From DASSKW01 sp035690065 (GTDB taxonomy: Bacteria > Pseudomonadota > Gammaproteobacteria > Natronospirales > REEB76): a stretch of DNA of 24,219 bases. Positions within the stretch are counted from its first letter, which is position 1; each line of letters starts with the position of its first letter. This document shows positions 16,902-24,048 of this stretch, piece after piece. The position numbers and the translations under genes were made by a program. The DNA is taken from NCBI GenBank assembly GCA_035690065.1, contig DASSKW010000131.1:1-24219 (forward strand), given 5' to 3'. Below the pieces are notes generated by a model. That model was not told where the DNA came from. It did not search any database and saw nothing but the letters and a program-made list of their open reading frames with translations.

Positions 16902-16907
16902 TACAAT
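16902..16907 (+). promoter_or_regulatory. candidate -10 hexamer for the M48 protease/rsgA transcript
   Basis: TACAAT in the 115-base space between divergent orn and the protease gene matches five of six -10 positions and stands 30 bases before the ATG. No matching -35 is evident. Confidence 0.35.
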
Positions 16908-16937
16908 GCCCACACCCAATCTGGATATGTCCGGCTC

Positions 16938-18188
16938 ATGAATCTTCTGACCTGGCTGTTTCTCGCTGCCCTGCTGCTCAGTTCAACGCTGCGCGCATGG
17001 CTCGCCTGGCGTCAGATACGGCATGTACGAACCCACCGGAACGCAGTGCCAGTCGCGTTCGTTGCCGGGATCGAACTGCCAGCGCACCAGAAAGCTGCCG
17101 ATTACACTGTCGCCAAGACGCATCTCGGGCTCGTAAACCTGGGCCTCGATCTGGCACTGGTATTGGGCTGGACAGTAGGTGGCGGGCTGGGCATTCTGGA
17201 TACCTTGTGGCGTCAGACCGCAGCCGGACCGCTCAGCATCGGTGTATCAGTGATTGCGAGTTATGCCTTGATCGGTGCGTTGATCGGTCTGCCGCTCAGC
17301 ATCTGGTCCACCTTCGTGACCGAGGCCCGCTTCGGATTCAACCGCACCGCCATCAAAACCTTCGCACTCGACATCTTCAAGATGCTGCTGCTGGCGATCA
17401 TCCTCGGCGTTCCGCTGTTATATGCAGCGTTGTGGCTCATGCAGGAGAGCGGCATGCTGTGGTGGCTGTATGTATGGCTGCTATGGATGGGTTTCAGTCT
17501 GGCGATCACCTGGGCCTGGCCGGTGTTCATCGCACCTTTATTCAACCGCTTCTCGCCATTGGCCGATGAAGCATTGAAGCTGCGCATCGAAGCATTGCTG
17601 AGCCGCTGTGGTTTCGCCAGTCGCGGCGTGTTCGTGATGGATGGCTCGGCGCGTTCTGCGCATGGCAACGCCTATTTCACCGGCTTCGGCCAGCACAAAC
17701 GCATCGTGTTCTTCGATACGCTGATGGAGAAACTTGCGCCCGAAGAGATCGAGGCAGTGTTGGCGCACGAATTGGGGCACTTCCGATTGCATCATGTGAT
17801 CCAGCGGCTCGTCGTCACTGCTGTACTTAGCCTGGCCGGGCTCGGCTTGCTGGGCTGGCTGGCGGGAAAGCCGTGGTTTTATCATGGTTTGGGGGTGCCG
17901 CACGCTTCGCCTTACATGGCTTTACTGCTGTTCACCTTGCTGTTACCACCATTCCTGTTCGTGCTGGAACCGGTGATGTCGGCATGGTCACGCAAACACG
18001 AATTCCAGGCCGATGCCTATGCTACGCGACAAGCGGATACAGCGGCATTGATTCGCGCACTGGTAAAACTCTATCGTGACAATGCCAATACCTTGACGCC
18101 AGATCCATGGCATTCGCTGTTTCATGATTCACATCCGCCGGCATCTGTGCGCATTGCGCGATTGCAGACGATTTCGGATCCGATCTGA
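16938..18188 (+). CDS. M48 family membrane metallopeptidase (Ste24-like)
   Basis: A 416-residue integral membrane zinc protease. The catalytic motif is HELGH at 277-281 (VLAHELGHFRLHHV) and the third zinc ligand is E355 in HEFQADAYAT. Hydrophobic helices occupy about 1-20, 58-80, 94-120, 140-165 and 170-200. Two more follow the zinc motif (VVTAVLSLAGLGLLGWLAG and ALLLFTLLLPPFLFVLEPV). The segments FGFNRT and APLFNRFSPL, and GNAYFTGFGQHKRIVFFDTL before the zinc motif, are typical of the M48A Ste24 group rather than shorter HtpX. Eukaryotic Ste24 processes CAAX proteins; bacterial members more likely act on membrane or misfolded proteins. The ribosome site is weak. rsgA begins 4 bases after its stop. 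Confidence 0.92.
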   Translation: MNLLTWLFLAALLLSSTLRAWLAWRQIRHVRTHRNAVPVAFVAGIELPAHQKAADYTVAKTHLGLVNLGLDLALVLGWTVGGGLGILDTLWRQTAAGPLSIGVSVIASYALIGALIGLPLSIWSTFVTEARFGFNRTAIKTFALDIFKMLLLAIILGVPLLYAALWLMQESGMLWWLYVWLLWMGFSLAITWAWPVFIAPLFNRFSPLADEALKLRIEALLSRCGFASRGVFVMDGSARSAHGNAYFTGFGQHKRIVFFDTLMEKLAPEEIEAVLAHELGHFRLHHVIQRLVVTAVLSLAGLGLLGWLAGKPWFYHGLGVPHASPYMALLLFTLLLPPFLFVLEPVMSAWSRKHEFQADAYATRQADTAALIRALVKLYRDNANTLTPDPWHSLFHDSHPPASVRIARLQTISDPI

Positions 18189-18192
18189 ACAG

Positions 18193-19083
18193 ATGGGCAA
18201 CGTGTTCGAAGGCCGGATCATCGTGAACTTCGGACGTCACATGACAGTGGAGACTGCCGCTGGTAACCGGGTCAAATGTCGCATCAAGGGCCGCAGTCTG
18301 CGCCCGGTCTGCGGCGACCTGGTCAGCGTGGAGCCCTCACCCGACAGTACCGGCTTGATCACCTCGATCCATAAGCGCGATTCTCTGTTGGTACGACACG
18401 ACCCGCGCCTCGGTCAACAACCGCTGGCTGCAAATGTCGACAGGATGATCGTGGTGGTGGCACCCAAACCCACGCTTGATCCTGCCATGATAGACCGCTA
18501 CCTCGCCGCAGCTGCAATCCTCGGAATCCCGGCGCTGATCCTGCTCAACAAGATCGATCTGCTGGATACGACGCGTATCGTCGCGTGTCGTGAGGCACTG
18601 GATGAATATGCGGCAATCGGCTATTCGATATTGGAAACCAGCGCGGCCAGCGGCAAGGGCATCGATACTCTGAATGAATCGTTGCGCGGTCACATCGGCG
18701 TGTTGGTAGGTCAATCTGGTACCGGCAAATCATCGCTCCTGAAGGCGCTGATACCTGACGCAGAAATCCGCATCGGCGAGATTTCCCATGCCACCGAGGA
18801 AGGTCGCCATACCACGACAGTCTCGGTGCTCTACCATCTCGTCGGCAGTGGCGACCTGATTGATTCACCCGGCGTACGCGGATTTCAGCTCTGGCCGATA
18901 CCGGCGCAGGAGCTGGCTCACGGTTTCGTGGAGTTTCAGCCACATCTCGGCAGATGCAAGTTCTCGGATTGCAGTCACCAGCATGAACCGGGATGCAGTG
19001 TGATCGCTGCAGTCGAGAGCAGCAGTATCAGTCGCCGCCGCTATGAAAGTTATCGCACGCTCTGCGCAAAGAATCCGGATTGA
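18193..19083 (+). CDS. rsgA: ribosome small subunit-dependent GTPase RsgA
   Basis: A late 30S-assembly GTPase with a circularly permuted G domain. An N-terminal OB fold (about 1-75) begins GNVFEGRIIVNFGRHMTVE. The GTPase motifs appear in permuted order: G4 NKID at 119-122, G1 GQSGTGKSS from residue 173, switch GRHTTT, and G3 DSPGVRGF. The C-terminal zinc finger has C255, C260, H262 and C268, in the family spacing C-x4-C-x-H-x5-C. It has 296 residues, within the range of bacterial RsgA and shorter than E. coli (350). I chose the ATG at 18193, 4 bases after the protease stop, because upstream in-frame residues do not fit the family; the ribosome site is poor, suggesting translational coupling. 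Converges with hinT across 17 bases. Confidence 0.95.
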   Translation: MGNVFEGRIIVNFGRHMTVETAAGNRVKCRIKGRSLRPVCGDLVSVEPSPDSTGLITSIHKRDSLLVRHDPRLGQQPLAANVDRMIVVVAPKPTLDPAMIDRYLAAAAILGIPALILLNKIDLLDTTRIVACREALDEYAAIGYSILETSAASGKGIDTLNESLRGHIGVLVGQSGTGKSSLLKALIPDAEIRIGEISHATEEGRHTTTVSVLYHLVGSGDLIDSPGVRGFQLWPIPAQELAHGFVEFQPHLGRCKFSDCSHQHEPGCSVIAAVESSSISRRRYESYRTLCAKNPD

Positions 19084-19100
19084 ACGTACAAAGAGATGGG

Positions 19101-19445
19101 TCAGCCGGGCGGCCAGCTCATGTGCCGACCACCCAACAGATGCAGATGGATATGGAATACCGTCTGGCCGGCACCCGCATTGCAGTTCATGACCAGTCGA
19201 TAACCTGATTCGGCGATGCCTTCCTGGTCCGCGATCTGTTTCGCCGTCAACACTAACTTGCCGACAAGCTCCGAATCTGCCGCCGTCAGGTCATTCGTGG
19301 TACTGATGTGCTTGCGCGGCACGATCAACACGTGCGTGGTCGCCTGGGGATTGATGTCCCGGAACGCGATCAGATCATCCGTCTCCAGCACCATATCCGG
19401 CTTGATCTCACCCTTGGCCATCTTGCAGAACAGACAATCGGTCAT
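19101..19445 (-). CDS. HIT family hydrolase (HinT-like)
   Basis: A 114-residue histidine-triad nucleotide-binding protein, likely a purine nucleoside phosphoramidase of the HinT type. The catalytic triad is HIHLHLLGG with H98, H100 and H102. The N-terminus MTDCLFCKMAKGEIKPDMV has the C-x-x-C of zinc-binding HinT members, although the full metal site is not obvious. The fold motifs FRDINPQATTHVLIVPRKHI and YRLVMNCNAGAGQTVFHIH are standard. GGAG 8 bases before the ATG at 19445 supports the start. It is the last gene of the dnaX, ybaB, recR run and lies 16 bases after recR, so it is probably co-transcribed. Confidence 0.93.
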   Translation of the reverse strand: MTDCLFCKMAKGEIKPDMVLETDDLIAFRDINPQATTHVLIVPRKHISTTNDLTAADSELVGKLVLTAKQIADQEGIAESGYRLVMNCNAGAGQTVFHIHLHLLGGRHMSWPPG

Positions 19446-19461
19446 TCTCCGCGCTCCGGGT

Positions 19462-20061
19462 TCATCGCATCTCCTGTCGTCCGCTGAACGCGTGCGACAG
19501 GGTTCCACCATCTATATATTCGAGTTCTCCACCCACCGGTACCCCATGTGCGATGCGGGTCGCACGTATGCCATGCGTCCGGGCCAGTTCCGCCAGATAA
19601 TGCGCGGTCGCCTCTCCTTCTACAGTTGGATTGGTTGCCAGGATAAGCTCACTCACGACACCTTCCTGCAGCCGCGCCTCCAGCAGCTCCAACCCCAATT
19701 CGTTGGGTCCGATGCCATCCAGTGGCGACAGGTGCCCCATCAACACGAAATATCGTCCTCGAAACCCGGTGGCATTCTCCACAGCATAGACATCGGCAGG
19801 CGACTCCACCACACAAACCAGGCTGGCATCCCGTCGCGATGAATTACAGATGGAACAGACCGGCGTGTCGGTGAGCATGCGGCAACGCCCGCAATGCTGG
19901 ATGCCGGCAACTGCACTCTGCAATGCGCCCGACAACCCCAGCGCAGCATCCCGGTTATGTTCCAGCAGATGAAATGCCATGCGTTGCGCCGATTTCGGAC
20001 CCACGCCCGGCAGACAGCGCAAGGCATCGATCAACTGTTGCAGGAGCGGCACGTAACTCAC
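19462..20061 (-). CDS. recR: recombination mediator protein RecR
   Basis: Works with RecF and RecO to load RecA on gapped DNA. It has 199 residues, the normal length. The N-terminal helix-hairpin-helix (LIDALRCLPGVGPKSAQRMA) is followed by a zinc finger with C57, C60, C69 and C72. A Toprim domain follows, with VVESPADVYAVE and LATNPTVEGEATAHYLAE, and the tail GVPVGGELEYIDGGTLSHAF is conserved. The start is GTG at 20061; GGA lies about 8 bases upstream within an A/T-rich leader. It is 16 bases downstream of ybaB, the classic dnaX-ybaB-recR arrangement. Confidence 0.97.
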   Translation of the reverse strand: MSYVPLLQQLIDALRCLPGVGPKSAQRMAFHLLEHNRDAALGLSGALQSAVAGIQHCGRCRMLTDTPVCSICNSSRRDASLVCVVESPADVYAVENATGFRGRYFVLMGHLSPLDGIGPNELGLELLEARLQEGVVSELILATNPTVEGEATAHYLAELARTHGIRATRIAHGVPVGGELEYIDGGTLSHAFSGRQEMR

Positions 20062-20077
20062 AGATATTTTCCGGTAT

Positions 20078-20401
20078 TTAGAACGGCAGTTTCATGCCGG
20101 CGGGCAATCCCATACCCGTCGTCATCCCCGAGAACCGTTCGCGCGTCAGCGTCTCGATCTTGTTGACGGCATCGTTGACAGCGGCCGCGATCAGATCTTC
20201 CAGCATCTCCTTGTCATCGCTCACTATCTTGTCATCGATAACGACGCGACGGACTTCGTGCTTGCCGGTCATCGTCACCTTCACCATCCCGCCACCGGCC
20301 TCCCCGGTCACTTCCATGCGAGCCAGTTCTTCCTGGGCCTTCTGCATGTTGGCTTGCAACTGTTGCGCCTGTTTCATCAGGCCTCCAAGACCACCTTTCA
20401 T
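20078..20401 (-). CDS. ybaB: YbaB/EbfC family nucleoid-associated protein
   Basis: A 107-residue dimeric DNA-binding protein that helps compact the nucleoid and influence transcription. It starts MKGGLGGLMKQAQQLQANMQ, followed by the family helix KAQEELARMEVTGEAGGGMV. The signature VKVTMTGKHEVRRVVIDDKI and a long amphipathic helix (EMLEDLIAAAVNDAVNKIE) come next. The tail ends in a Gly/Met-rich MTTGMGLPAGMKLPF, typical of the family. GGAG 6 bases upstream supports the ATG. It lies between dnaX (16-base gap) and recR (16-base gap). Confidence 0.97.
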   Translation of the reverse strand: MKGGLGGLMKQAQQLQANMQKAQEELARMEVTGEAGGGMVKVTMTGKHEVRRVVIDDKIVSDDKEMLEDLIAAAVNDAVNKIETLTRERFSGMTTGMGLPAGMKLPF

Positions 20402-20417
20402 GTCATGCTCCGGGTTT

Positions 20418-22025
20418 TCAATCCAGTGGTTTTACCAGATCCGGATTGATCTGGGTTCCAAATGTGTCACACAACGCGCGCACGTTGGGATCCTCGGCGA
20501 TCGTCTGCTGTGCCGTCCTGACTCGTTCTTCCTGACGTTGGGCGTCCAGTTTCGCCGGGGTCACCAGTTCACCGGTCGCCGGCTGGATCCGCACTTTGAG
20601 CGGTTCCCCAAAATACCGCGTGAGAGCATCTTCCAGCCGCTTCAATAGTTGCTCGGTGGCCATATGCTCATGGGTAGCATCCAGCGCAAGATACAGGATG
20701 CTCCCTTCGCGGCGTTGATAGACACAGTTCAGCGCTAGTTGCTGGGTCGCGCCACGCAGATCGAGTGACCCGACAAGCCCAACCCAATCCGGTTCACGCC
20801 AAGCTGTTTTTTGCGTGGTTGGTTCAGATACTGGTGCTGCCGATACTTTCACATCTTTCTTGACCACTGCGGCAGATAGCGCCGCATTGGCCGAAGACCG
20901 TATGCCTGGAGATTGATTCCGTGGTGCCGATTCGATTGCTGCACGCTGTGGCGCAAACGTCAGCATCCGTAACAACACCATCTCGAAACCGCCACGCGGC
21001 GATGGCGCCAGTGGCAGATCACGTTTACCAAGCAAGGCGATCTGATAGTACAACTGGGTATCTTCCGCAGATAGCTTTGCGGCCAGCTCACGCACCATGT
21101 CCGCATCGTCGGATCCGTCACCGGCATCCGGTACCACTTGCATCACCGCCATCCGTTGCAGCATCGATGCCAGCTCGTCAAGCACCATCTCGTAATCCGG
21201 AGCCTGCTCATCCAGCCGGGCGACGGTATCGAGTACGTGGTTACCGGCGCCTGTTGCCAGCGCCTCGATCAGAGTACGCACATGTTTTTTCTCGATGCTG
21301 CCGAGCATGCTGCGCACATCGTCTTCATGCAATGCGCCGCCACCGAACGCGATAGCCTGATCCAGCAAACTCAATGCGTCACGCATGCTGCCGTCTGCGG
21401 CATTCGCGATCAGGCTCACAGCTGCTGGTTGCTGGGAGATTTTTTCTGCTTCGAGGATATGCTGCAAGTGAGCCTGTATCAGACTCACAGGTAACCGCTT
21501 CAGATTGAACTGCAGGCACCTGGATAACACGGTGATCGGTATCTTCTGCGGATCGGTGGTGGCGAGCAGGAACTTCACATGAGGAGGTGGCTCTTCGAGC
21601 GTCTTGAGCAACGCGTTGAATGCGCTCTTCGACAGCATGTGTACTTCGTCGATCAGGTATATCTTGTAACGGCCGCGGGTAGGCGCGTATTGGACGTTAT
21701 CGGTAAGTTCCCGCGTATCATCCACGCCGGTACGCGAAGCCGCATCGACCTCGATCAGATCCACAAAACGGCCGGCATCGATCTCGACACAGGCGCTGCA
21801 TTCGCCACATGGATCGGAGCTCACGCCTTTTTCACAGTTGAGCGACTTGGCCAGGATGCGCGCGATGGTGGTCTTGCCGACTCCGCGGGTACCAGTGAAC
21901 AGGAAGGCGTGATGCAAGCGATCGTGGTCCAACGCATTGACGAGCGCTTTGAGCACGTGCTCCTGGCCCACCATCTCCGCAAAATTGCGGGGGCGCCATT
22001 TTCTCGCAAGGACCTGATAGGACAT
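20418..22025 (-). CDS. dnaX: DNA polymerase III subunits tau/gamma
   Basis: Clamp-loader ATPase of the replicase; tau also tethers the polymerase cores and the DnaB helicase. It has 535 residues. The AAA+ domain shows Walker A GTRGVGKT at 45-52, a four-cysteine zinc site (C64, C73, C76, C79), Walker B/DEVH around 126-129 and the sensor SRC at 168-170. The C-terminal third is variable with an Ala/Ser/Lys-rich linker, then a tau-like domain (REPDWVGLVGSLDLRGATQQ, then LYLALDATHEHMATEQLLKR). The ATG at 22025 matches the family start MSYQVLARKWRPRNF; no clear Shine-Dalgarno is present. At codons 405-407 (CAA AAA ACA) lies an A6 run; a -1 slip there would give a 410-residue gamma-like product. First gene of the dnaX-ybaB-recR-hinT run. 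Confidence 0.96.
   Translation of the reverse strand: MSYQVLARKWRPRNFAEMVGQEHVLKALVNALDHDRLHHAFLFTGTRGVGKTTIARILAKSLNCEKGVSSDPCGECSACVEIDAGRFVDLIEVDAASRTGVDDTRELTDNVQYAPTRGRYKIYLIDEVHMLSKSAFNALLKTLEEPPPHVKFLLATTDPQKIPITVLSRCLQFNLKRLPVSLIQAHLQHILEAEKISQQPAAVSLIANAADGSMRDALSLLDQAIAFGGGALHEDDVRSMLGSIEKKHVRTLIEALATGAGNHVLDTVARLDEQAPDYEMVLDELASMLQRMAVMQVVPDAGDGSDDADMVRELAAKLSAEDTQLYYQIALLGKRDLPLAPSPRGGFEMVLLRMLTFAPQRAAIESAPRNQSPGIRSSANAALSAAVVKKDVKVSAAPVSEPTTQKTAWREPDWVGLVGSLDLRGATQQLALNCVYQRREGSILYLALDATHEHMATEQLLKRLEDALTRYFGEPLKVRIQPATGELVTPAKLDAQRQEERVRTAQQTIAEDPNVRALCDTFGTQINPDLVKPLD
20794..20813 (-). other. candidate -1 slip site in dnaX
   Basis: Minus-strand codons CAA AAA ACA contain six A residues (20812-20807) at codons 405-407. 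Slipping back one base after AAA reads Asn-Ser-Leu-Ala and then TGA at 20796-20794. The A6C is not in the canonical X-XXY-YYZ register, so efficient tandem-tRNA slippage is not expected; single-tRNA or transcriptional slippage remains possible. Confidence 0.3.
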
Positions 22026-22128
22026 GGGGTCGTATTCTGGTGAGTGACTGCGCGGCTCAAATAAAGCCGTGTGTAGGTTTACTTTACCAGAGGGGGCAAG
22101 AGACCTGAACCGTAGCAAGACAATAGGC

Positions 22129-22240
<112 letters not shown>

Positions 22241-22286
22241 ATAGAAACGGAGTTCGCTGCCCAACCTGTTTGCAGCTGGCCACCAG

Positions 22287-22314
22287 CGCCATGACTGGCG
22301 GAGAGGGCGGGATT
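22287..22314 (-). repeat. second copy of the tRNA-Ser 3'-end repeat
   Basis: 28 bases identical to 22473-22500. Read on the minus strand it comprises the last 19 bases of the tRNA including CCA (AATCCCGCCCTCTCCGCCA, 22314-22296) and the next 9 bases GTCATGGCG. The copy has no tRNA body. Its tRNA-derived part pairs with GGCGGAGGGC on the minus strand (22338-22329) as a long stem with a 2-base bulge. The period between copies is 186 bases. Confidence 0.9.
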
Positions 22315-22346
22315 ACTCCGGGCTTCCTGCCCTCCGCCCTTCGGGC

Positions 22347-22398
22347 CAGTGCCGCTATGCGGCACTGTTCAAAATCGCTCCAAGCGATTTTGTCGAAC
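22347..22398. repeat. two adjacent strong hairpins in the tRNA-Ser spacer
   Basis: A 9-bp perfect stem CAGTGCCGC/GCGGCACTG (22347-22355 with 22359-22367, loop TAT) abuts a 9-bp stem AAAATCGCT/AGCGATTTT (22371-22379 with 22383-22391, loop CCA). The second is flanked by GTTC/GAAC. Its A4...T4 ends could act as a weak terminator in either direction for the tRNA transcript. Confidence 0.75.
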
Positions 22399-22416
22399 CC
22401 TGCCGATCACAACATC

Positions 22417-22433
22417 GCGGGTTCAAACCCCGC
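22417..22433 (+). repeat. inverted T-arm-like fragment of a tRNA
   Basis: GCGGG-TTCAAAC-CCCGC forms a 5-bp stem with a 7-base loop containing TTCAA, as in a tRNA T-arm, on the plus strand. With the following CC it matches the T-arm region of the neighbouring tRNA-Ser (minus strand) at 17 of 19 positions but in the opposite orientation. No other tRNA parts surround it. Confidence 0.6.
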
Positions 22434-22472
22434 CCAACGCTGCTATTCAATGCCGGCGAATCTTTCATTCAA

Positions 22473-22500
22473 CGCCATGACTGGCGGAGAGGGCGGGATT
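22473..22500 (-). repeat. first copy of the tRNA-Ser 3'-end repeat
   Basis: The 28 bases identical to 22287-22314, here in place as the last 19 bases of the tRNA gene plus the 9 bases that follow. The junction CGCCA-GTCA-TGGCG can form a small hairpin that would mask the CCA end until the trailer is processed. Confidence 0.9.
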
Positions 22501-22572
22501 CGAACCCGCGATACGGGGTTACCGTATACACGCTTTCCAGGCGTGCTCCTTCGACCGCTCGGACACCTCTCC
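22482..22572 (-). tRNA. tRNA-Ser (anticodon GGA)
   Basis: A 91-base serine tRNA with encoded CCA. The acceptor stem is GGAGAGG (22572-22566) with CCTCTCC, discriminator G, then CCA at 22484-22482. The anticodon stem-loop is CACGC-CTGGAAA-GCGTG, placing GGA at 34-36, which reads UCC and UCU. The long variable arm ATACGG-TAAC-CCGTAT-type stem confirms a class II serine tRNA, and the T-arm is GCGGG-TTCGAAT-CCCGC. It lies upstream of the 4.5S RNA and dnaX on the same strand, a neighbourhood familiar from other Gammaproteobacteria. I could not place a convincing promoter in the GC-rich 22573-22653. Confidence 0.97.
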
Positions 22573-22653
22573 TGATACCTGACGCCCCAAACCAGCCTGC
22601 TGTACTGGCCAGCTTGGCCGGGCTTGGGCGCCCCTTTGTGAGGGCGGGCAAGG

Positions 22654-23046
22654 TTACCCGATGGGTCCGCCACTGGCAACCGCAGGAGGCGCCGTTGTCA
22701 CGGCTGCTGGAACGGTATCAGGGGCTGGCGTGCTGGCTGGTGCAGCTTTCCCGGTAGTACCAGAAGTCGGTTTCGGACCAACGGAGGATTCCGGGGTAAT
22801 AATCTGTGGGGGCGACACCAGACAAGTACCAGAGGCATCAATATCCGTACGTTTGCCGCTGGCAGGCTTTTCACCTGGAATGGCATAGGCAGGATCCGGG
22901 CTTGGAGCATTCAATCCTGCCGGGACTTTCAACGGCGCTCCGGCGGTATTGCTGTAATAGGCATGCGGACTGCCGCAGGGCAGGCTGCCGCAACCACTCA
23001 GGGCAAGTACAGCCAGCAGGCCTGAAGCTGACGCAAGTTTAAGCAT
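22654..23046 (-). CDS. BamC-like short lipoprotein
   Basis: 130 residues. MLKLASASGLLAVLALSGCG is a lipoprotein signal with lipobox LSGC and lipidated Cys19. Residues about 30-75 (APLKVPAGLNAPSPDPAYAI, then PGEKPASGKRTDIDA) resemble the N-terminal unstructured segment of E. coli BamC (AELHAPAGMILP...YAIP...GKALDI), the part that binds BamD. The remainder is Pro/Ala/Thr-rich and disordered; the two helix-grip domains of BamC, about 250 residues, are absent. It follows dapA on the same strand after 24 bases, the exact place of bamC (nlpB) in E. coli, which supports the assignment. It may be a reduced BamC or an independent lipoprotein. Confidence 0.75.
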   Translation of the reverse strand: MLKLASASGLLAVLALSGCGSLPCGSPHAYYSNTAGAPLKVPAGLNAPSPDPAYAIPGEKPASGKRTDIDASGTCLVSPPQIITPESSVGPKPTSGTTGKAAPASTPAPDTVPAAVTTAPPAVASGGPIG

Positions 23047-23070
23047 GATGTTATCCAGTGGGAGTAGGAA

Positions 23071-23946
23071 TCAGGGTATGCCCGCCGCCATCAGCGCAGC
23101 GCGCACCGTCTCAAAGTACACCGGCGACAACGGGGTCAACGGGAGCCGGATGCCGGCCGGGATGCGGCCCATCTGTGCCAGCGCCCATTTTACAGGTATA
23201 GGGCTGGTTTCGACGAATAAATCGCGATGTAGCGACACCAGCTGCTGGTTGCAGTGCGCTGCTCCTGGCCGATCCCCGGCACAGGCAGCCGCACACATCT
23301 CATGCATGAGCCGGGGTGCCACGTTTGCGGTCACCGAGATCACACCACGCCCGCCTGCCAGCATGAATTCCATGGCCGTCGCATCGTCACCACTGATAAG
23401 CAAAAAACCTTTTCCGCAACCATCGCGGATAGCTTCGGCTCGCTCCAGATTACCGGTCGCTTCCTTGATGCCCACGATATTGGGGACGGCAGCGAGGCGC
23501 ACTACCGTCTCTGGCTGGATATCGGTGATGGTCCGACTTGGCACGTTATAGAGGATGATCGGGAATGAAACTGCCTCGGCGATGGATTTGAAATGCCTAT
23601 ACAGGCCTTCCTGGGTGGGTTTGTTGTAATACGGGGCCACCAGCAAGGCGGCATCCGCTCCCAGCGCCTCGGCACGCCGTGTCATCTCAACCGCATGCGC
23701 GGTGTTATTGGACCCGGTGCCGGCGATGACTGGAATACGCCCGGTCGCGGTCTTGACGCAGTGTTCGATGACTCGCAGATGTTCCGGCACTTCCAGGGTT
23801 GCGGATTCACCGGTGGTACCGACCGCCACGATCGCATCGGTACCCTCGGCGACGTGCCATTCCACCAGGCCGGCCAAGGCATCGAGATCCACCTGCCCAT
23901 CTTCTGTCATGGGGGTGACGATTGCGACCATGCTGCCCTGGAACAT
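23071..23946 (-). CDS. dapA: 4-hydroxy-tetrahydrodipicolinate synthase
   Basis: Condenses pyruvate and aspartate semialdehyde, the first committed step to lysine and meso-diaminopimelate for peptidoglycan; cytoplasmic homotetramer. It has 291 residues, the usual length. The Schiff-base lysine is K161 in GIKEATGNLERA, the catalytic relay residues are T44/T45 in GTTGES and Y133 in LYNVPSRT, and R138 binds substrate carboxylate. The ATG at 23946 gives the family start MFQGSMVAIVTPM with GAGG 9 bases upstream; the open frame to 24006 is not needed. It is divergent from the gcvR-like gene and upstream of the BamC-like gene, matching E. coli gcvR-dapA-bamC. Confidence 0.97.
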   Translation of the reverse strand: MFQGSMVAIVTPMTEDGQVDLDALAGLVEWHVAEGTDAIVAVGTTGESATLEVPEHLRVIEHCVKTATGRIPVIAGTGSNNTAHAVEMTRRAEALGADAALLVAPYYNKPTQEGLYRHFKSIAEAVSFPIILYNVPSRTITDIQPETVVRLAAVPNIVGIKEATGNLERAEAIRDGCGKGFLLISGDDATAMEFMLAGGRGVISVTANVAPRLMHEMCAAACAGDRPGAAHCNQQLVSLHRDLFVETSPIPVKWALAQMGRIPAGIRLPLTPLSPVYFETVRAALMAAGIP

Positions 23947-23972
23947 CGATGTGACCTCACTGTGATAAACCC

Positions 23973-24002
23973 ATGTTACCGGCCCGGGGGGATGCGCCTC
24001 AA
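23973..24002 (-). promoter_or_regulatory. candidate sigma-70 promoter of dapA
   Basis: On the minus strand TTGAGG (24002-23997) and TAACAT (23978-23973) are separated by 18 bases and stand 27 bases before the dapA start. Each is a partial consensus match (four of six). The stretch between them is very GC-rich. Confidence 0.35.
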
Positions 24003-24048
24003 GCACATGCCCGGACGGTTGCGCGATGCAGTAAACCGGGTAGACTGC

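Noticed and set aside
16295..17569. A 424-codon plus-strand frame across orn and the M48 gene.
   Set aside because: It overlaps two well-supported genes and has Arg/His/Cys-rich non-protein-like composition.
20806..20812. A canonical A-AAA-AAC frameshift heptamer in dnaX.
   Set aside because: The heptamer is present but shifted by one base from the required reading-frame register, so it is only listed as a possible non-canonical slip site.
22053..22069. Hairpin CGGCT/AGCCG upstream of dnaX as a terminator for ffs.
   Set aside because: A 5-bp stem without a T-run on the minus strand; too weak to call.
22287..22500. The tRNA-Ser direct repeats as attL/attR of an integrated element.
   Set aside because: Only 158 bases separate the copies, with no integrase or cargo, and the repeat extends 9 bases past the tRNA. 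An excised-element scar cannot be fully excluded, but the rtT-like reading fits better.
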